Position numbers and translations under genes: made by a program. Shown here piece by piece: positions 32,822-40,953 of a stretch of 64,000 nucleotides of DNA. The notes beneath the pieces are model-generated. The model was not told the origin of the DNA and did not search any database. It saw nothing but the letters and a program-made list of their open reading frames with translations. Source of the stretch: JAWCQZ01 sp038869515 [NCBI: Halobacteria archaeon] (GTDB lineage: Archaea > Halobacteriota > Syntropharchaeia > JACQPP01); contig JAWCQZ010000005.1 in assembly GCA_038869515.1 (NCBI GenBank), forward strand, positions 102,279 through 166,278, in the 5' to 3' direction. How positions within the stretch are numbered: the stretch's first letter is position 1; each line of letters starts with the position of its first letter.

Positions 32822-33261
32822 AGAGCCTCGAAATCAAGTAGGGAACGCAGAGATATAAAGGTTGGCGCCCGCGCGGGCGGGGCGTCGCGGGGTTCTCCTT
32901 ATTCATTTTGGACAGGCGAGCCCTGGGGGGGCCCTGACACCGAAACCAAAACAAGCGCGGCTCCCATCCGACTCATTCATTTCGGCATAGGCGTCGCCCC
33001 GGAGGCCCTGGAGGCGTGTTGAGAGAGGGTTGTCAAAATGGTTGCCGCGCGGCCCCGAACTCGACAGTGCGAAAGAGAATGGTTTGAGAGTTCGGGGCCG
33101 CGTAGCGGCGAGGGGACGCCCGAAGGGCGCAATCCTTTTTGAACGGCCCGACCGGAGCCGGAGGGGCCGGAGGGGGCCGTGCGGTTGAGGTCTAACAAAT
33201 ATTTAAGTTCTGCCTTCTGTTTTAGGTTCAAGGAAAGATGCATCCTTGACAGGCGACGACG
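32822..33261. other. Intergenic region with a long inverted repeat and promoter
   Basis: No gene is supported. It contains the UPF0175 promoter; a perfect 15-bp inverted repeat cgcggccccgaactc (33048-33062) / gagttcggggccgcg (33088-33102) around a 25-nt loop; a cgcccgaagggcg hairpin (about 33117-33129) followed by ccttttt; and a TATA box aaatatttaag (about 33198-33208) for the operon at 33262. Confidence 0.6.
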
Positions 33262-34302
33262 ATGACCAGACCCCAGAGCTTGGACGACTTCAAGGCCCTC
33301 GTGCAGGCTACCTTGGAGAAGAACGAGGACTCCCTTCAGGCATTCGGCAAGACCCCTTCGGCTCAACTCAAAGGATATTTGATTGAAACCAATCACCCCT
33401 CAATTGATAGCGCGGGGTGTCCTGCGGGGGAGTGGGAACCCCTCGGCGCTCCCAGTTGGTACGTGAACAAAGATCCAAAGCACGGGAGGTCACTCTTCGC
33501 AGACGTATCCACGGGTAGGGTCTGGCGAATCTACAGCCTCCTTGATGCGACGACCTCCGACGGATTCATAGACTCTTGGGTAAGGGAGACGAGTGGATTG
33601 GATCACTGCTGGCTTTCGAGGAATCTTTTGTTACGCTACGAGAAGGCACAAAACTGGCAGCGGCGTGGACTCGGCCTGAGGTACGTGGATACCCTCTCTC
33701 CAGAGGAGGAGGCAGGTTACTTCAGTTTGAAAGCATGGCTCCGCGCATCAGAGTATCTTCCAGCACTCAGCGAAGTCTTGAAGATTGCTGAGGAGAAGTT
33801 TGCAATTTATAGTGTCCGCTGGCAAAAAATCTCCAACGGCTCTGTCTCAATCTCCGGCGAATGGTACAGCAACGGGAAGGTCACCATCAACAGGGGTGTC
33901 GATGTCGACGAGGTTCTGACCTTCATTTCCCAGATGGCGGTTCACTACGATAGAGAACTACACAAGGTAACGAAGATGCGCGATCAGTCGATGGCCGCAT
34001 TTGAGATTAGTTTCTCCCAGAAGCCAAATCTGGATCGTTTCGCCGATGTGACCGCTGGGGGGACGGGGGAGACGGGGATGTGGCTTACAGAGCTCGAAAA
34101 GAGCGCGGGGTTGAGGAGATTCAAGGGAGTCGACCTACACACCTGGGACCGTATCTTCTTGGACATTTCAGAGGAATTCGCCCACTTGGTGATTCCAAAG
34201 AAGGGATGCATCAATGCGGCACCGAGATTCGCCGTTGCTCAAGGGGAGAACAATCTGGGCAAGACGACTATTCTGTACGATGGGGTTGAAGTATTTGTCT
34301 AA
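33262..34302 (+). CDS. Hypothetical protein, first gene of a low-GC pair
   Basis: A 346-residue soluble protein not assignable to a family. It is mixed alpha/beta (WYVNKDPKHGRSLFADVSTG, VWRIYSLLDATTSDGFIDSW), with a region resembling a TIGR04255-type beta sheet towards the C-terminus (WLTELEKSAGLRRFKGVDLH, IFLDISEEFAHLVIPKKGC). Base composition and codon choice are clearly more A/T-rich than the flanks, which indicates horizontal transfer. A strong TATA box lies 55-65 bp upstream. The next gene begins 23 bp before this one ends, so they act together. A defence role is inferred from location and partner only. Confidence 0.7.
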   Translation: MTRPQSLDDFKALVQATLEKNEDSLQAFGKTPSAQLKGYLIETNHPSIDSAGCPAGEWEPLGAPSWYVNKDPKHGRSLFADVSTGRVWRIYSLLDATTSDGFIDSWVRETSGLDHCWLSRNLLLRYEKAQNWQRRGLGLRYVDTLSPEEEAGYFSLKAWLRASEYLPALSEVLKIAEEKFAIYSVRWQKISNGSVSISGEWYSNGKVTINRGVDVDEVLTFISQMAVHYDRELHKVTKMRDQSMAAFEISFSQKPNLDRFADVTAGGTGETGMWLTELEKSAGLRRFKGVDLHTWDRIFLDISEEFAHLVIPKKGCINAAPRFAVAQGENNLGKTTILYDGVEVFV

Positions 34303-35140
34303 ACAATCCCGGATTCAGTTGTGGTCGCATACCATCCAGCTTTTCCATAAATACGATAGATTGGGCTTTACGGGGCCTTTTAAGAAATTGGGATTTGAGT
34401 ACAAGGTCGAACGGAAGCTCTCGACCGTCGAAGGCGACGAAGAGAGCCCGGACATTGTTGGCAGCGGAGCGAGCGGTTGGTGCGTCATCGAAGTGACCCT
34501 CAGGGACAAATCGAAAGCACCGATAATGGCAAAATACAGTAAGTTGGACGGCCTCTTTCTTAGCACACATGGACTCACCGTCCACCGCAGTGTGCCGGAC
34601 GTCATGACGAGTCGTCTCGAATTTATTGACGACGGCGATTACTGCCAGTTACTCGTCAAGGACGAATTTGAGGCGCGGAAGGTCGAGCGTCTTCGAAACG
34701 AAGAACTCAGAGTGGCCCTCTCTGAAACGAACCGCTTCAATCTTGAGTTGCTGCCCCCCATCCCGATTTCCTTTGTTCCGGAGATGGCGGCTTCTCCCGA
34801 TGAGATCCGCAACGGCCTCGTAGACATCGTGATGCAGATTTTTGAACCAAGTGGCGAGGGGAAATCACTACAAGAAATCGTCAAGGATGGTCTCGAACGA
34901 TTGGTCGACAAGATTACAGACGGAGGCCGTCAGATGCTCACCGAAGCTGTTCGTAAACAGATGGACTCGTTGGTTCGGGGGCCGCTCCGTGATTATTTAA
35001 CCTACGAAAACGGGAAATACCGGCCTACTGATCGGTGGAAGAGACATCACGGCAACATGGAGTTCATATCAAAGAAGCTCTGCGAGTGGGCAGTCAAGGT
35101 GACGACGCTGGACGATTTTTCGGCTACGACAAAATCATAA
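34280..35140 (+). CDS. PD-(D/E)XK-like protein, second gene of the low-GC pair
   Basis: A 286-residue protein. The N-terminal half suggests a restriction-endonuclease-like fold: basic helix, GFEYKVERKLS, then SPDIVGSG (Asp about residue 57) and WCVIEVTLRDKSKAPIMAKY (Glu about 72; Thr replaces the usual Lys of E-x-K, but two Lys follow). The C-terminal half is helical (SLQEIVKDGLERLVDKITDG). The ATG at 34280 lies inside the preceding gene, implying coupled translation. Low GC like its partner. The nuclease call is motif-level only. Confidence 0.6.
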   Translation: MGLKYLSKQSRIQLWSHTIQLFHKYDRLGFTGPFKKLGFEYKVERKLSTVEGDEESPDIVGSGASGWCVIEVTLRDKSKAPIMAKYSKLDGLFLSTHGLTVHRSVPDVMTSRLEFIDDGDYCQLLVKDEFEARKVERLRNEELRVALSETNRFNLELLPPIPISFVPEMAASPDEIRNGLVDIVMQIFEPSGEGKSLQEIVKDGLERLVDKITDGGRQMLTEAVRKQMDSLVRGPLRDYLTYENGKYRPTDRWKRHHGNMEFISKKLCEWAVKVTTLDDFSATTKS

Positions 35141-35246
35141 GGGAATCGCGTAGAGTGGGAGGATTTGAGCGTTTGAGCTAAACCCGGACCAACTTTGGAG
35201 GCCATAGGCTGCCATCTACGCGCCACCAGCTCTCTGCCAACTCGCT

Positions 35247-35561
35247 TCAGATGCGGGTGATGGCCATTTCCTGCGCCGGCGTCTCCCACGGCCTCACGTC
35301 CCGGATGCTGAGAAACCCTCCACTCTCGCCGATGACCACATGATTCGGCAGCGGGATTCCCAGGAGTTCCCCTGCGAGCCGCAGCCTCTCCGTCAGGGAG
35401 AGGTCGGCCTGGCTCGGCGTCAGGTCTCCCGAGGGGTGATTGTGAACCACGACGACCGCCACCGCCGCGTGGCGAATCGCGGGCCGGAACACCTCGCGGG
35501 GGTGGATGAAGGTGCCGTTCCTCTCCCAGTAGTGTAAGCGCTCCCCGAAGGGTGATTCCAC
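35247..35561 (-). pseudogene. RadC-like JAB domain, N-terminally truncated
   Basis: A 104-residue frame from GTG 35561. It contains most of the RadC/JAMM domain: FIHPREVFRPAIRHAAVAVV, HNHPSGDLTPSQADLSLTER (His-x-His and Asp of the zinc site), LLGIPLPNHVVIGESGGFLS. The N-terminal helix-hairpin region and the first strands with the catalytic Glu are absent, and the frame is closed by TAG shortly upstream. RadC-like proteins are common on mobile elements. Probably a relic. Confidence 0.6.
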
Positions 35562-35718
35562 GTCGGGCCTGGATGCCGACCTGTGGTCGCAGTAGGGCCA
35601 TTCTGCGCCCTCCGTTCCAGCCTATACTTTGCCGCAACCGAAGCGAAAGTAATGTCCCTCCCACTTTCGCTACGCTTCGCCCCTGATTCTTGGGTGACGG
35701 TGGGAGAAGTGGCGGACC

Positions 35719-36186
35719 ATGAAGCGGGTCCAGGCCTACCCCATCCGAATCTCCCTCGCGGTCACGGGTCCTCCCTGCTGGGACTCCTCCCGCGGGTGGA
35801 TGGTGGGCGAGGCCAAGGGCCCGGCCATGGACGAAGTCCTCCAGGACGCGGCCCGCCTGGTCCGCGAAGCGGTGCCCCGGCTGTTGAAGGGCTGGTCCCA
35901 CACCGACGCGACCGTTGTGGATTCGGTCCGGGTCCACGTGGAGGTGGAGGGGCCGCCGAAGCACGCCAATTCGGTGGAGTTGTTCAGGCTCGGCAGGGCG
36001 ACCGTGGTGAGCAAAAAACGCATCGAGGAGGTCGTCCGGAAGACGACCAGCTTCATCCATGCGGAGGCGGCCCGGATGGAGGAGGCTTGGAACGGCACCA
36101 TCCGCTATTGGAAGTGGATGCGGGAGCAGGAGGAAGCCCGCCGCCAGGGGAAGCGAGGAGGCACTCCCCCGGGCAAATCTTCTTGA
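35719..36186 (+). CDS. Hypothetical protein
   Basis: 155 residues; no recognised family. It has a beta-rich start (RVQAYPIRISLAVTG), a central pair of strands (ATVVDSVRVHVEVEG) and a long charged C-terminal helix with Arg/Glu repeats (KWMREQEEARRQGKRGG). Codon use is of host type. An inverted repeat agcgaaagt/actttcgct (35642-35650, 35663-35671) lies in front and could be an operator or attenuator. Confidence 0.5.
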   Translation: MKRVQAYPIRISLAVTGPPCWDSSRGWMVGEAKGPAMDEVLQDAARLVREAVPRLLKGWSHTDATVVDSVRVHVEVEGPPKHANSVELFRLGRATVVSKKRIEEVVRKTTSFIHAEAARMEEAWNGTIRYWKWMREQEEARRQGKRGGTPPGKSS

Positions 36187-36474
36187 CGCATGAAGCGGAG
36201 GCGCAGGGAGGGGATGGAGGACGACACCCTATCCGACGCGACGCTCCGCGGCTGGGCCAAGGCCTGGAGCGGTTCCACCAGCCGGCGGAGAGCCTCCAGC
36301 GCCACATCGCCCTCCTGCGGCAGAGGGAACGGGCGCTCCGGGGGGAGATTCGGGGCCTGCGCCGCCCATCCCGGAAGGCGCGGGCCCCAGACTCGCACCT
36401 TTCTATGTCGATTTCGTGACCATGGAGGTCCAGATTGAGATTTCCAAACTGGAGACGTTGGACATCAGGCTTCC
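36187..36474. other. Region with fragmentary coding signal
   Basis: Three overlapping short frames show partial coding character (for example LERFHQPAESLQRHIALLRQ, and a tail MEVQIEISKLETLDIRLP ending 36478), but none has both a start and continuity. It may be a frameshifted small gene. I assign no product. Confidence 0.35.
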
Positions 36475-37416
36475 CTAATGTTCTTTACCAGCAATGTAGC
36501 GCAATATGCGCTCTACGTCGGAGCAGCCTCTTGACAATCTACGAAGCCGGACCGCATCCCTCACGTCCCGCAAGCCGTAGCGGAGGCAGAGGTCGGCGAT
36601 GGCCGCCGCTTCGGTCTGGGGAACCCCCTCCCGCTTCACCAAGACCCCGACCATGACCTCGCGCAATTCGGTGGCGAGGTAGGGCCGCAACTTCACCCTC
36701 AAGAACCGCGAGAGCAGTTCCGGCGGCAACCCCCGCTCGGAGTTCCCCGCCGCAAAAACACGGAGCGGCAGGTCCTCCTGGACCACCCGGCCCGCCTTGA
36801 CCTCCACCAACTTCCCGTCCTCCATCACGGAGAGCAGGACCGCGAGGTCCTCCCGGAAAGCCTTGTCGAGTTCGTCCACCAGGAGGTAGCGCGGCCTCCG
36901 GTCGGCGAGGAAGCGGGCGAGGCCCTGGCGGGAGGTAGTGGTGCCGAGGGCATACATGGAGCCCGGCAACCTGGCCAACTCCATCAAGAAGAGCGACTTG
37001 GCGGTCGAGGGCGGGCCCACCATCAGAACGTGGACCGGCTTCAGGGCGAGGAGGGCGCGACGGCAGATGTCCTTGAGGGCGTCGTGGCCGACAATCACGT
37101 CGAAGAGGTCGGAGGGCATGCTCGGGGCCCCGCTTTCAAGGGACGGAGGTTCCGGCGGGGCCTCCAGGAGCGCCCGGACCTCCTCCGGCCCCTCCACCCG
37201 GTAGTGGGTCCCCGAGTTGCTCCGCCACTCCACCCGCAGGAGCCCGGCGAGGAGCAGCCTCCGCAGGACGTGGGGCTCCGCCTTGACCTCGAACCACTCC
37301 CAACTCGGCGGCCACTCGGGATGCTGGGCCCGCCTCTCCTCCTCCAAGACGAGAGCCCTCCCCAGGAGGGCCCGGTGGGCGAGGGCGAGGTCGCGGGCGG
37401 CGGAGTCGAGAGCCAT
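36475..37416 (-). CDS. AAA+ ATPase with N-terminal winged-helix-like region
   Basis: 313 residues. About 1-90 look like a winged helix (PHVLRRLLLAGLLRVEWRSN, HYRVEGPEEVRALLE). About 100-260 form an AAA+ core: VGHDALKDICRRALLALKP, Walker A VGPPSTAKSLFLMELA, Walker B RYLLVDELDKAFRED, sensor 1 VFAAGNSERGLP, and arginine finger region ELLSRFLRVKL. The core is closest in pattern to MoxR/RuvB-like or replication-element ATPases. It is the last gene of the minus-strand run of small zinc-finger genes behind the PCNA-like gene, which suggests a DNA role in an integrated element. Confidence 0.8.
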   Translation of the reverse strand: MALDSAARDLALAHRALLGRALVLEEERRAQHPEWPPSWEWFEVKAEPHVLRRLLLAGLLRVEWRSNSGTHYRVEGPEEVRALLEAPPEPPSLESGAPSMPSDLFDVIVGHDALKDICRRALLALKPVHVLMVGPPSTAKSLFLMELARLPGSMYALGTTTSRQGLARFLADRRPRYLLVDELDKAFREDLAVLLSVMEDGKLVEVKAGRVVQEDLPLRVFAAGNSERGLPPELLSRFLRVKLRPYLATELREVMVGVLVKREGVPQTEAAAIADLCLRYGLRDVRDAVRLRRLSRGCSDVERILRYIAGKEH

Positions 37417-37432
37417 GCCGGTCGAAACGTCC

Positions 37433-37619
37433 CTACGTCCTCTGGCTGCGCTTGATTCTCTCCATCATGACCTGGGTGTCGTGGACCTCCGCGCTCCGGG
37501 GGTCCCACAACTCCAGTCCGCAGAACCCGCAAGCGTTCTCATGGGCCTGTCGCTCCGACGAACAGGGGCAGCCTGCCGCACTCGTCGTGGGAGAGGGCCA
37601 CGGGGAGGAGCCTCATCAT
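37433..37619 (-). CDS. Small zinc-finger-like gene, frame uncertain
   Basis: A 26-residue frame from ATG 37619 (LLPVALSHDECGRLPLFVGA) stops at 37539. In a +1 frame the sequence continues as HENACGFCGLELWDPRSAEV to a stop at 37433. Both pieces look like one zinc-binding protein interrupted by a frameshift or joined by recoding. Evidence is limited to Cys/His spacing and position in the operon. Confidence 0.35.
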
Positions 37620-37627
37620 CCCGCCCG

Positions 37628-37936
37628 TCACCAGCCCCAGAGGAGGAAGTCGCGGGACCCCAAGGGGCCGGGCTCGCTCCGCCCCTCTCCGGTGAACCCG
37701 CCGATGAACCGGAGGGCCGCCGCGAGGGTCGCGAACCCTTCGCTGGCGAGGTGGGCCCGCCCGTGGTCGGGGACCTCGGCCCGGAAGATGTCCACGGTCC
37801 ACACCCCCTTGCCCCTCCGCAGGTAGATGTCGAAGGTCTCCGTCAGCAACTCCAGGCCGTCCTCCGGGGTCGGCCCGAGCATCTTGAACCCGACCCTCCG
37901 GTCCTCGGGCCTCTCCACGACCTCGCGGGCGCTCAT
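37628..37936 (-). CDS. Hypothetical protein of the small-gene operon
   Basis: A 102-residue protein without Cys clusters, with strand-rich segments TETFDIYLRRGKGVWTVDIF and EGFATLAAALRFIGGFTGEG. Its start overlaps the stop of the preceding gene (ATGA), as in most of this run. Family unknown. Confidence 0.6.
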   Translation of the reverse strand: MSAREVVERPEDRRVGFKMLGPTPEDGLELLTETFDIYLRRGKGVWTVDIFRAEVPDHGRAHLASEGFATLAAALRFIGGFTGEGRSEPGPLGSRDFLLWGW

Positions 37937-38361
37937 GCGGTCGCCCCCTCCTTGCGACGGAGGGGAGCGGGAGGGCCTCCCCGCAGGAGGTCGGCCAGCC
38001 GGGCGGCCTTCTCGCGCTCCCCGGGCGGTTCGCGGCGGGCGTGGGCCGCGTAGTAGTCAAGGAAGCGGAGGACGTGGCCCCGGACCGTGCCGTCTGTTTT
38101 CAGGTATTCGACATCGTGCCGGGTCCTGACGGTCTCCCGCGTCCCGTCCGGGAGTTCGACCGTGGCGGTCACGTCGCACTTGTGATAACTGCCGTCCTTC
38201 GGGGCGGTCCGGCTGATGTCCCGGAGCCGCTCATCCGCCCGGGCCTCGGCGTCCTCGCCCTCGTAGGTCCATGTCCCGCACTCCTCGATGCGCCCCTCGG
38301 CCCGGCGGACGGTGACGGCGACGATGCGGGCGCGGGGCTCCGGGGCCTCCTTCGGGTTCAT
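37933..38361 (-). CDS. Hypothetical protein of the small-gene operon
   Basis: 142 residues from ATG 38361. It has antiparallel strand pattern (ARIVAVTVRRAEGRIEECGT, YHKCDVTATVELPDGTRETV) and a helical, basic C-terminus (KAARLADLLRGG). ATGA overlaps occur at both ends. No known domain recognised; product role unknown. Confidence 0.6.
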   Translation of the reverse strand: MNPKEAPEPRARIVAVTVRRAEGRIEECGTWTYEGEDAEARADERLRDISRTAPKDGSYHKCDVTATVELPDGTRETVRTRHDVEYLKTDGTVRGHVLRFLDYYAAHARREPPGEREKAARLADLLRGGPPAPLRRKEGATA

Positions 38362-38789
38362 GCGGTCGCGGCCTCCTCCTGGGCGATGGGGACGGGCAGC
38401 GGCTCCCGGGCCAGCCTCCGGGCCTCGGCGATGAGGGCGGCGTTGAGGCGCTGGAATGGGAAGGCCATCTCCAGGGCGTGGCTCGTCGCCTCCGGGTTTT
38501 CCCGGAGCAGGGCGACGAGCCTCCGGAGGGTCTCCCCCCTCCGGCGGGCGGACTCGGCATGGGTGTAGCCGCCGAGGCCGTTGGGCGAGGGGCGGGGGCG
38601 GTGTTCGGCGCAGTAGTGGAAACGGTGGGAGACGGGGACCCCGCAGGTCCGGCAGATAGGGAGGAGGCCTCGGCCCGACTTCACCCACCGCCTCCCGCTC
38701 CGGCCCTCGACCACGGTCCCGGGCCGGAGGTAGTTCAGATTCCACTCCTCCCTCTTGACCGCGTAGGGCAGGGGGCTCCCCGGCCTCAT
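38358..38789 (-). CDS. Zinc-finger protein of the small-gene operon
   Basis: 143 residues from ATG 38789. A Cys/His cluster, LLPICRTCGVPVSHRFHYCA, is followed by EHRPRP (about 48-70), then a helical region (RRGETLRRLVALLRENPEAT, LNAALIAEARRLAREP). It is probably a nucleic-acid-binding protein of the element. Overlaps both neighbours by four bases. Confidence 0.6.
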   Translation of the reverse strand: MRPGSPLPYAVKREEWNLNYLRPGTVVEGRSGRRWVKSGRGLLPICRTCGVPVSHRFHYCAEHRPRPSPNGLGGYTHAESARRRGETLRRLVALLRENPEATSHALEMAFPFQRLNAALIAEARRLAREPLPVPIAQEEAATA

Positions 38790-38917
38790 GCTTCCGCCTC
38801 CCCCTCCGAGAACTCCTCCGACGCGGACCGGGCGCAGAGGTCGCAGACCGCCATGCTCCCGACGACCATCGTGGCGGGGAGTTCGCGGCACACCTCGCAC
38901 GGTAGGCGGGCGTTCAT
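38786..38917 (-). CDS. 43-residue zinc-knuckle protein
   Basis: From ATG 38917 to TGA 38786. Two CxxC pairs, LPCEVCRELP and AVCDLCARSA, are spaced 18 residues apart, with an acidic tail. Too short for most gene finders, but its ATGA overlap with the next gene and start-stop continuity with the previous one support translation. Function unknown. Confidence 0.55.
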   Translation of the reverse strand: MNARLPCEVCRELPATMVVGSMAVCDLCARSASEEFSEGEAEA

Positions 38918-39081
38918 TCTCCCACCGCCTCCAGGGGCCCCCCGCACATCGGGCAGAAGCGGGGCTCCTCAATTCCCGCCTGCTCGACCGCGATGTCCAT
39001 GCGGGTCCCGGGCCAGAGGGGGCACCAGCGGCCCCGGGGAGCCCCGGCGCAGACGTAGCGGGTGATGGCCTCTTCAGCCAT
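38914..39081 (-). CDS. 55-residue zinc-finger protein
   Basis: From ATG 39081. RYVCAGAPRGRWCPLWPGTR in the first half and FCPMCGGPLEAVGE at the end supply four Cys. It overlaps the following zinc-knuckle gene (ATGA). Function unknown. Confidence 0.55.
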   Translation of the reverse strand: MAEEAITRYVCAGAPRGRWCPLWPGTRMDIAVEQAGIEEPRFCPMCGGPLEAVGE

Positions 39082-39082
39082 C

Positions 39083-39229
39083 TCACTCCCCCACCGGCCC
39101 GGAGAGGGCCGGGACCAGCGCACTCCCGCAGCCGCCCGGGACAGGCTCGGCGTGGGTGGTCAAAACGAAATCGGGGTAATCGGTGGAGTCCACCAGGGCC
39201 CCGCACCCCTCGCACCGGAGGACGCTCAT
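39083..39229 (-). CDS. 48-residue zinc-finger protein
   Basis: From ATG 39229. LRCEGCGALVDSTDYPDFVL resembles the Com/YdaE class of phage zinc ribbons, with a later Cys in PVPGGCGSAL. It overlaps the preceding gene by four bases. Confidence 0.5.
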   Translation of the reverse strand: MSVLRCEGCGALVDSTDYPDFVLTTHAEPVPGGCGSALVPALSGPVGE

Positions 39230-39498
39230 GGCGGCCCCCGGGCCGATTTCCGGAGGGCGGCGCGGGCGAAGTCGCAGATGGCGGCCCCGGAGAGTTCGCC
39301 GTTGTCCGGCAGGTCCCCGCCCTCCGGGGCGAGGGAGAGGAGGGCCTGGACCGCTTCGAGCAGTTCCGGCGCGGCCCGGATGAGGCGGGCATCCTCCCTC
39401 CGATAGACCTTGGCGATGACTCCGGGGGAGCGGTCGGGGTGGATGTAGTAGGCCCCCTTCTCGCTCGACACGGCCCACGGGGCGGGGCTGGCGCTCAT
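39226..39498 (-). CDS. Hypothetical 90-residue protein of the small-gene operon
   Basis: From ATG 39498. HPDRSPGVIAKVYRREDARL and IRAAPELLEAVQALLSLAPE match the short phage/plasmid protein pattern in which A-x-L-I-A-A-x-P-E-L-L-E-A is conserved. Such proteins are common in mobile elements and have no known function. It overlaps the end of the PCNA-like gene. Confidence 0.65.
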   Translation of the reverse strand: MSASPAPWAVSSEKGAYYIHPDRSPGVIAKVYRREDARLIRAAPELLEAVQALLSLAPEGGDLPDNGELSGAAICDFARAALRKSARGPP

Positions 39499-40526
39499 GG
39501 GGCCGCCCCCTTGGCCCGGGCCAGGACCTCCCGGTCGAAGTCGCAGAGTCCATCCGGGCCCACCCGGGTCCAGGGGGAGTCGGGGAGACGGCAGCGGGCG
39601 CACTTCTTGGGGCCCTCCGGCGCGGGGGGTCTCGGCAGAGCCAGGACCGACAGGGCCAGAACGAGGGGCCCGGCGGCCTCCCACTCCGGGACCTCTTCGG
39701 AGTCGGGGGTCTCCTGGGGCTCCCCGGCGGGTCCGGCCTCCGGCTCCTCTTCGGGTGCTTCCGGTGGTTCCGGCTCGGAAGGCTCCCGGGGAGCCATGAG
39801 GACCGAGACCTCGCCCCCGCTCTCCAGCAGGGCGGTGAGCCGGGCGGGCCCCCGGTCGGCGAGTTCGGCGCGGAGTTCGGAAGGCTTCAGGGCGAGGAGT
39901 TTCGAGAGGGCCGGGGTGAGGAGTTCAGCGGAGAGGTGGGTCAGGGCCTCTCCCCGGGCCATCGTCTCGCCGGGTCCGAGCGCGAGGTCGGCGAGGGGCT
40001 CCATGTCGCCGTCCAAGATTTGAATGGAGGCCGCGCCCTCCTTGACCCGGAGGGCCGCGAGTTCGGCCTGCTTCGCGGTCTTGCGGAGGGTCCGCAGGAG
40101 GTCCCGGAGGGAGTCGGCGGGGGCCTCTACTGTCGCCTTGAACTCGATGGCCAGCCCCTTGACGGTCTTGGCGCTCTCCGGGGGCGCGGGCCGGGTGGTG
40201 AATGAGAGGCCACCGCTTTTCAAGAAAATGACCGGCCCGCGCTCGTCCGTGGCGGTCGAAAGTTCCCACTCCCCGCCCTTCGTTCCAGCGGCCACGAAAT
40301 TTTTCAGTTTTTCGAGGTCCACCGCGAGGCTCTCCTCCCCCGCCGCCTCGAAGTCCGCGAAGAGGTGGCGCGGGAGGTGCGCCTCCGCGAACAGCACGTT
40401 GTTGGGGTCGAGGACGGCGAGGTGGAGACCCTCGGGGCCCGCACTGAAGAGGGCTCCGCTGCCCTCCGTCAGGTCGCCGACGGCGGCGAAAACGCCGCTC
40501 CAGAGTTCTTTGGGCGCTGTGGCGCG
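39495..40526 (-). CDS. Divergent PCNA-like sliding clamp with C-terminal extension
   Basis: 343 residues. About 1-240 follow the PCNA two-domain pattern: MRATAPKELWSGVFAAVGDL, then FSAGPEGLHLAVLDPNNVLF (PCNA has E-G-I-x-x-x-A-M-D-x-S-x-V here), LPRHLFADFEAAGEESLAVD, LEKLKNFVAAGTKG, and a second half ending LSKLLALKPSELRAELADRG. A long acidic Pro/Glu linker and a C-terminal CARCRLPDSPW...LCDFD zinc-like motif follow, which chromosomal PCNAs lack. It heads the operon of tiny zinc-finger genes, so it is probably the clamp of an integrated plasmid or virus. ATG 40526 is chosen over a start 12 residues earlier. Confidence 0.7.
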   Translation of the reverse strand, partial: RATAPKELWSGVFAAVGDLTEGSGALFSAGPEGLHLAVLDPNNVLFAEAHLPRHLFADFEAAGEESLAVDLEKLKNFVAAGTKGGEWELSTATDERGPVIFLKSGGLSFTTRPAPPESAKTVKGLAIEFKATVEAPADSLRDLLRTLRKTAKQAELAALRVKEGAASIQILDGDMEPLADLALGPGETMARGEALTHLSAELLTPALSKLLALKPSELRAELADRGPARLTALLESGGEVSVLMAPREPSEPEPPEAPEEEPEAGPAGEPQETPDSEEVPEWEAAGPLVLALSVLALPRPPAPEGPKKCARCRLPDSPWTRVGPDGLCDFDREVLARAKGAAP

Positions 40527-40953
40527 CATGAGCAAGAGGTGGGTTTGTGGTTCAAAAAGCAAAACAAAAAGCGAAGTGAAATTGTTATTTTATTCGCCGA
40601 TATGTCCATATCGCAACCGCTACGCTCTGGCTATTTATTGGTTTTGCTGTTTTCGTTTTTTCAAAACATTTTTTGAAAAAAGCCCCACTCCGGTTCCAGA
40701 ACACCACCACTTATCGAACACTTATCGGCCCCACGACCCCGAGCAACCCGCCCGACCGTTTACCCGGGTAACCCCGGCCCCAACGGGGCCCGGGAGGGGT
40801 CGTAGAACCCCGTGGAGAGGAGGCCTTGAACTCCGCCCGGGGGGGGTGGGGGGGACCCCCCCTCCCCCCACCCCGGGGGCAACCGGTCCCCGGAGTCTTC
40901 AGAAGAAGGAGGGCGGAGCGGAGGGCCGAGGGGGTCAGAAGAGTTGCGGCGGC
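40527..40953. other. A/T-rich then G-rich intergenic region, possible element origin
   Basis: About 40555-40730 is strikingly A/T-rich for this genome. It contains the inverted repeat tttttcaaaa/ttttttgaaaaa (about 40657-40682) and two cacttatcg words (40709-40733). About 40740-40900 is a run of G/C hairpins (ggggtgggggg facing ccccccacccc). It holds the promoter of the PCNA-like operon. No gene is supported. Confidence 0.5.

Noticed and set aside
33117-33140. GC hairpin with T run as a classical terminator
   Set aside because: No plus-strand gene ends upstream; kept only as part of the intergenic description.
36187-36474. 82-codon ORF at 36190-36438 as a gene
   Set aside because: Ser/Gly/Arg-rich and not continuous with better-looking segments in the other two frames; no frame is convincing.
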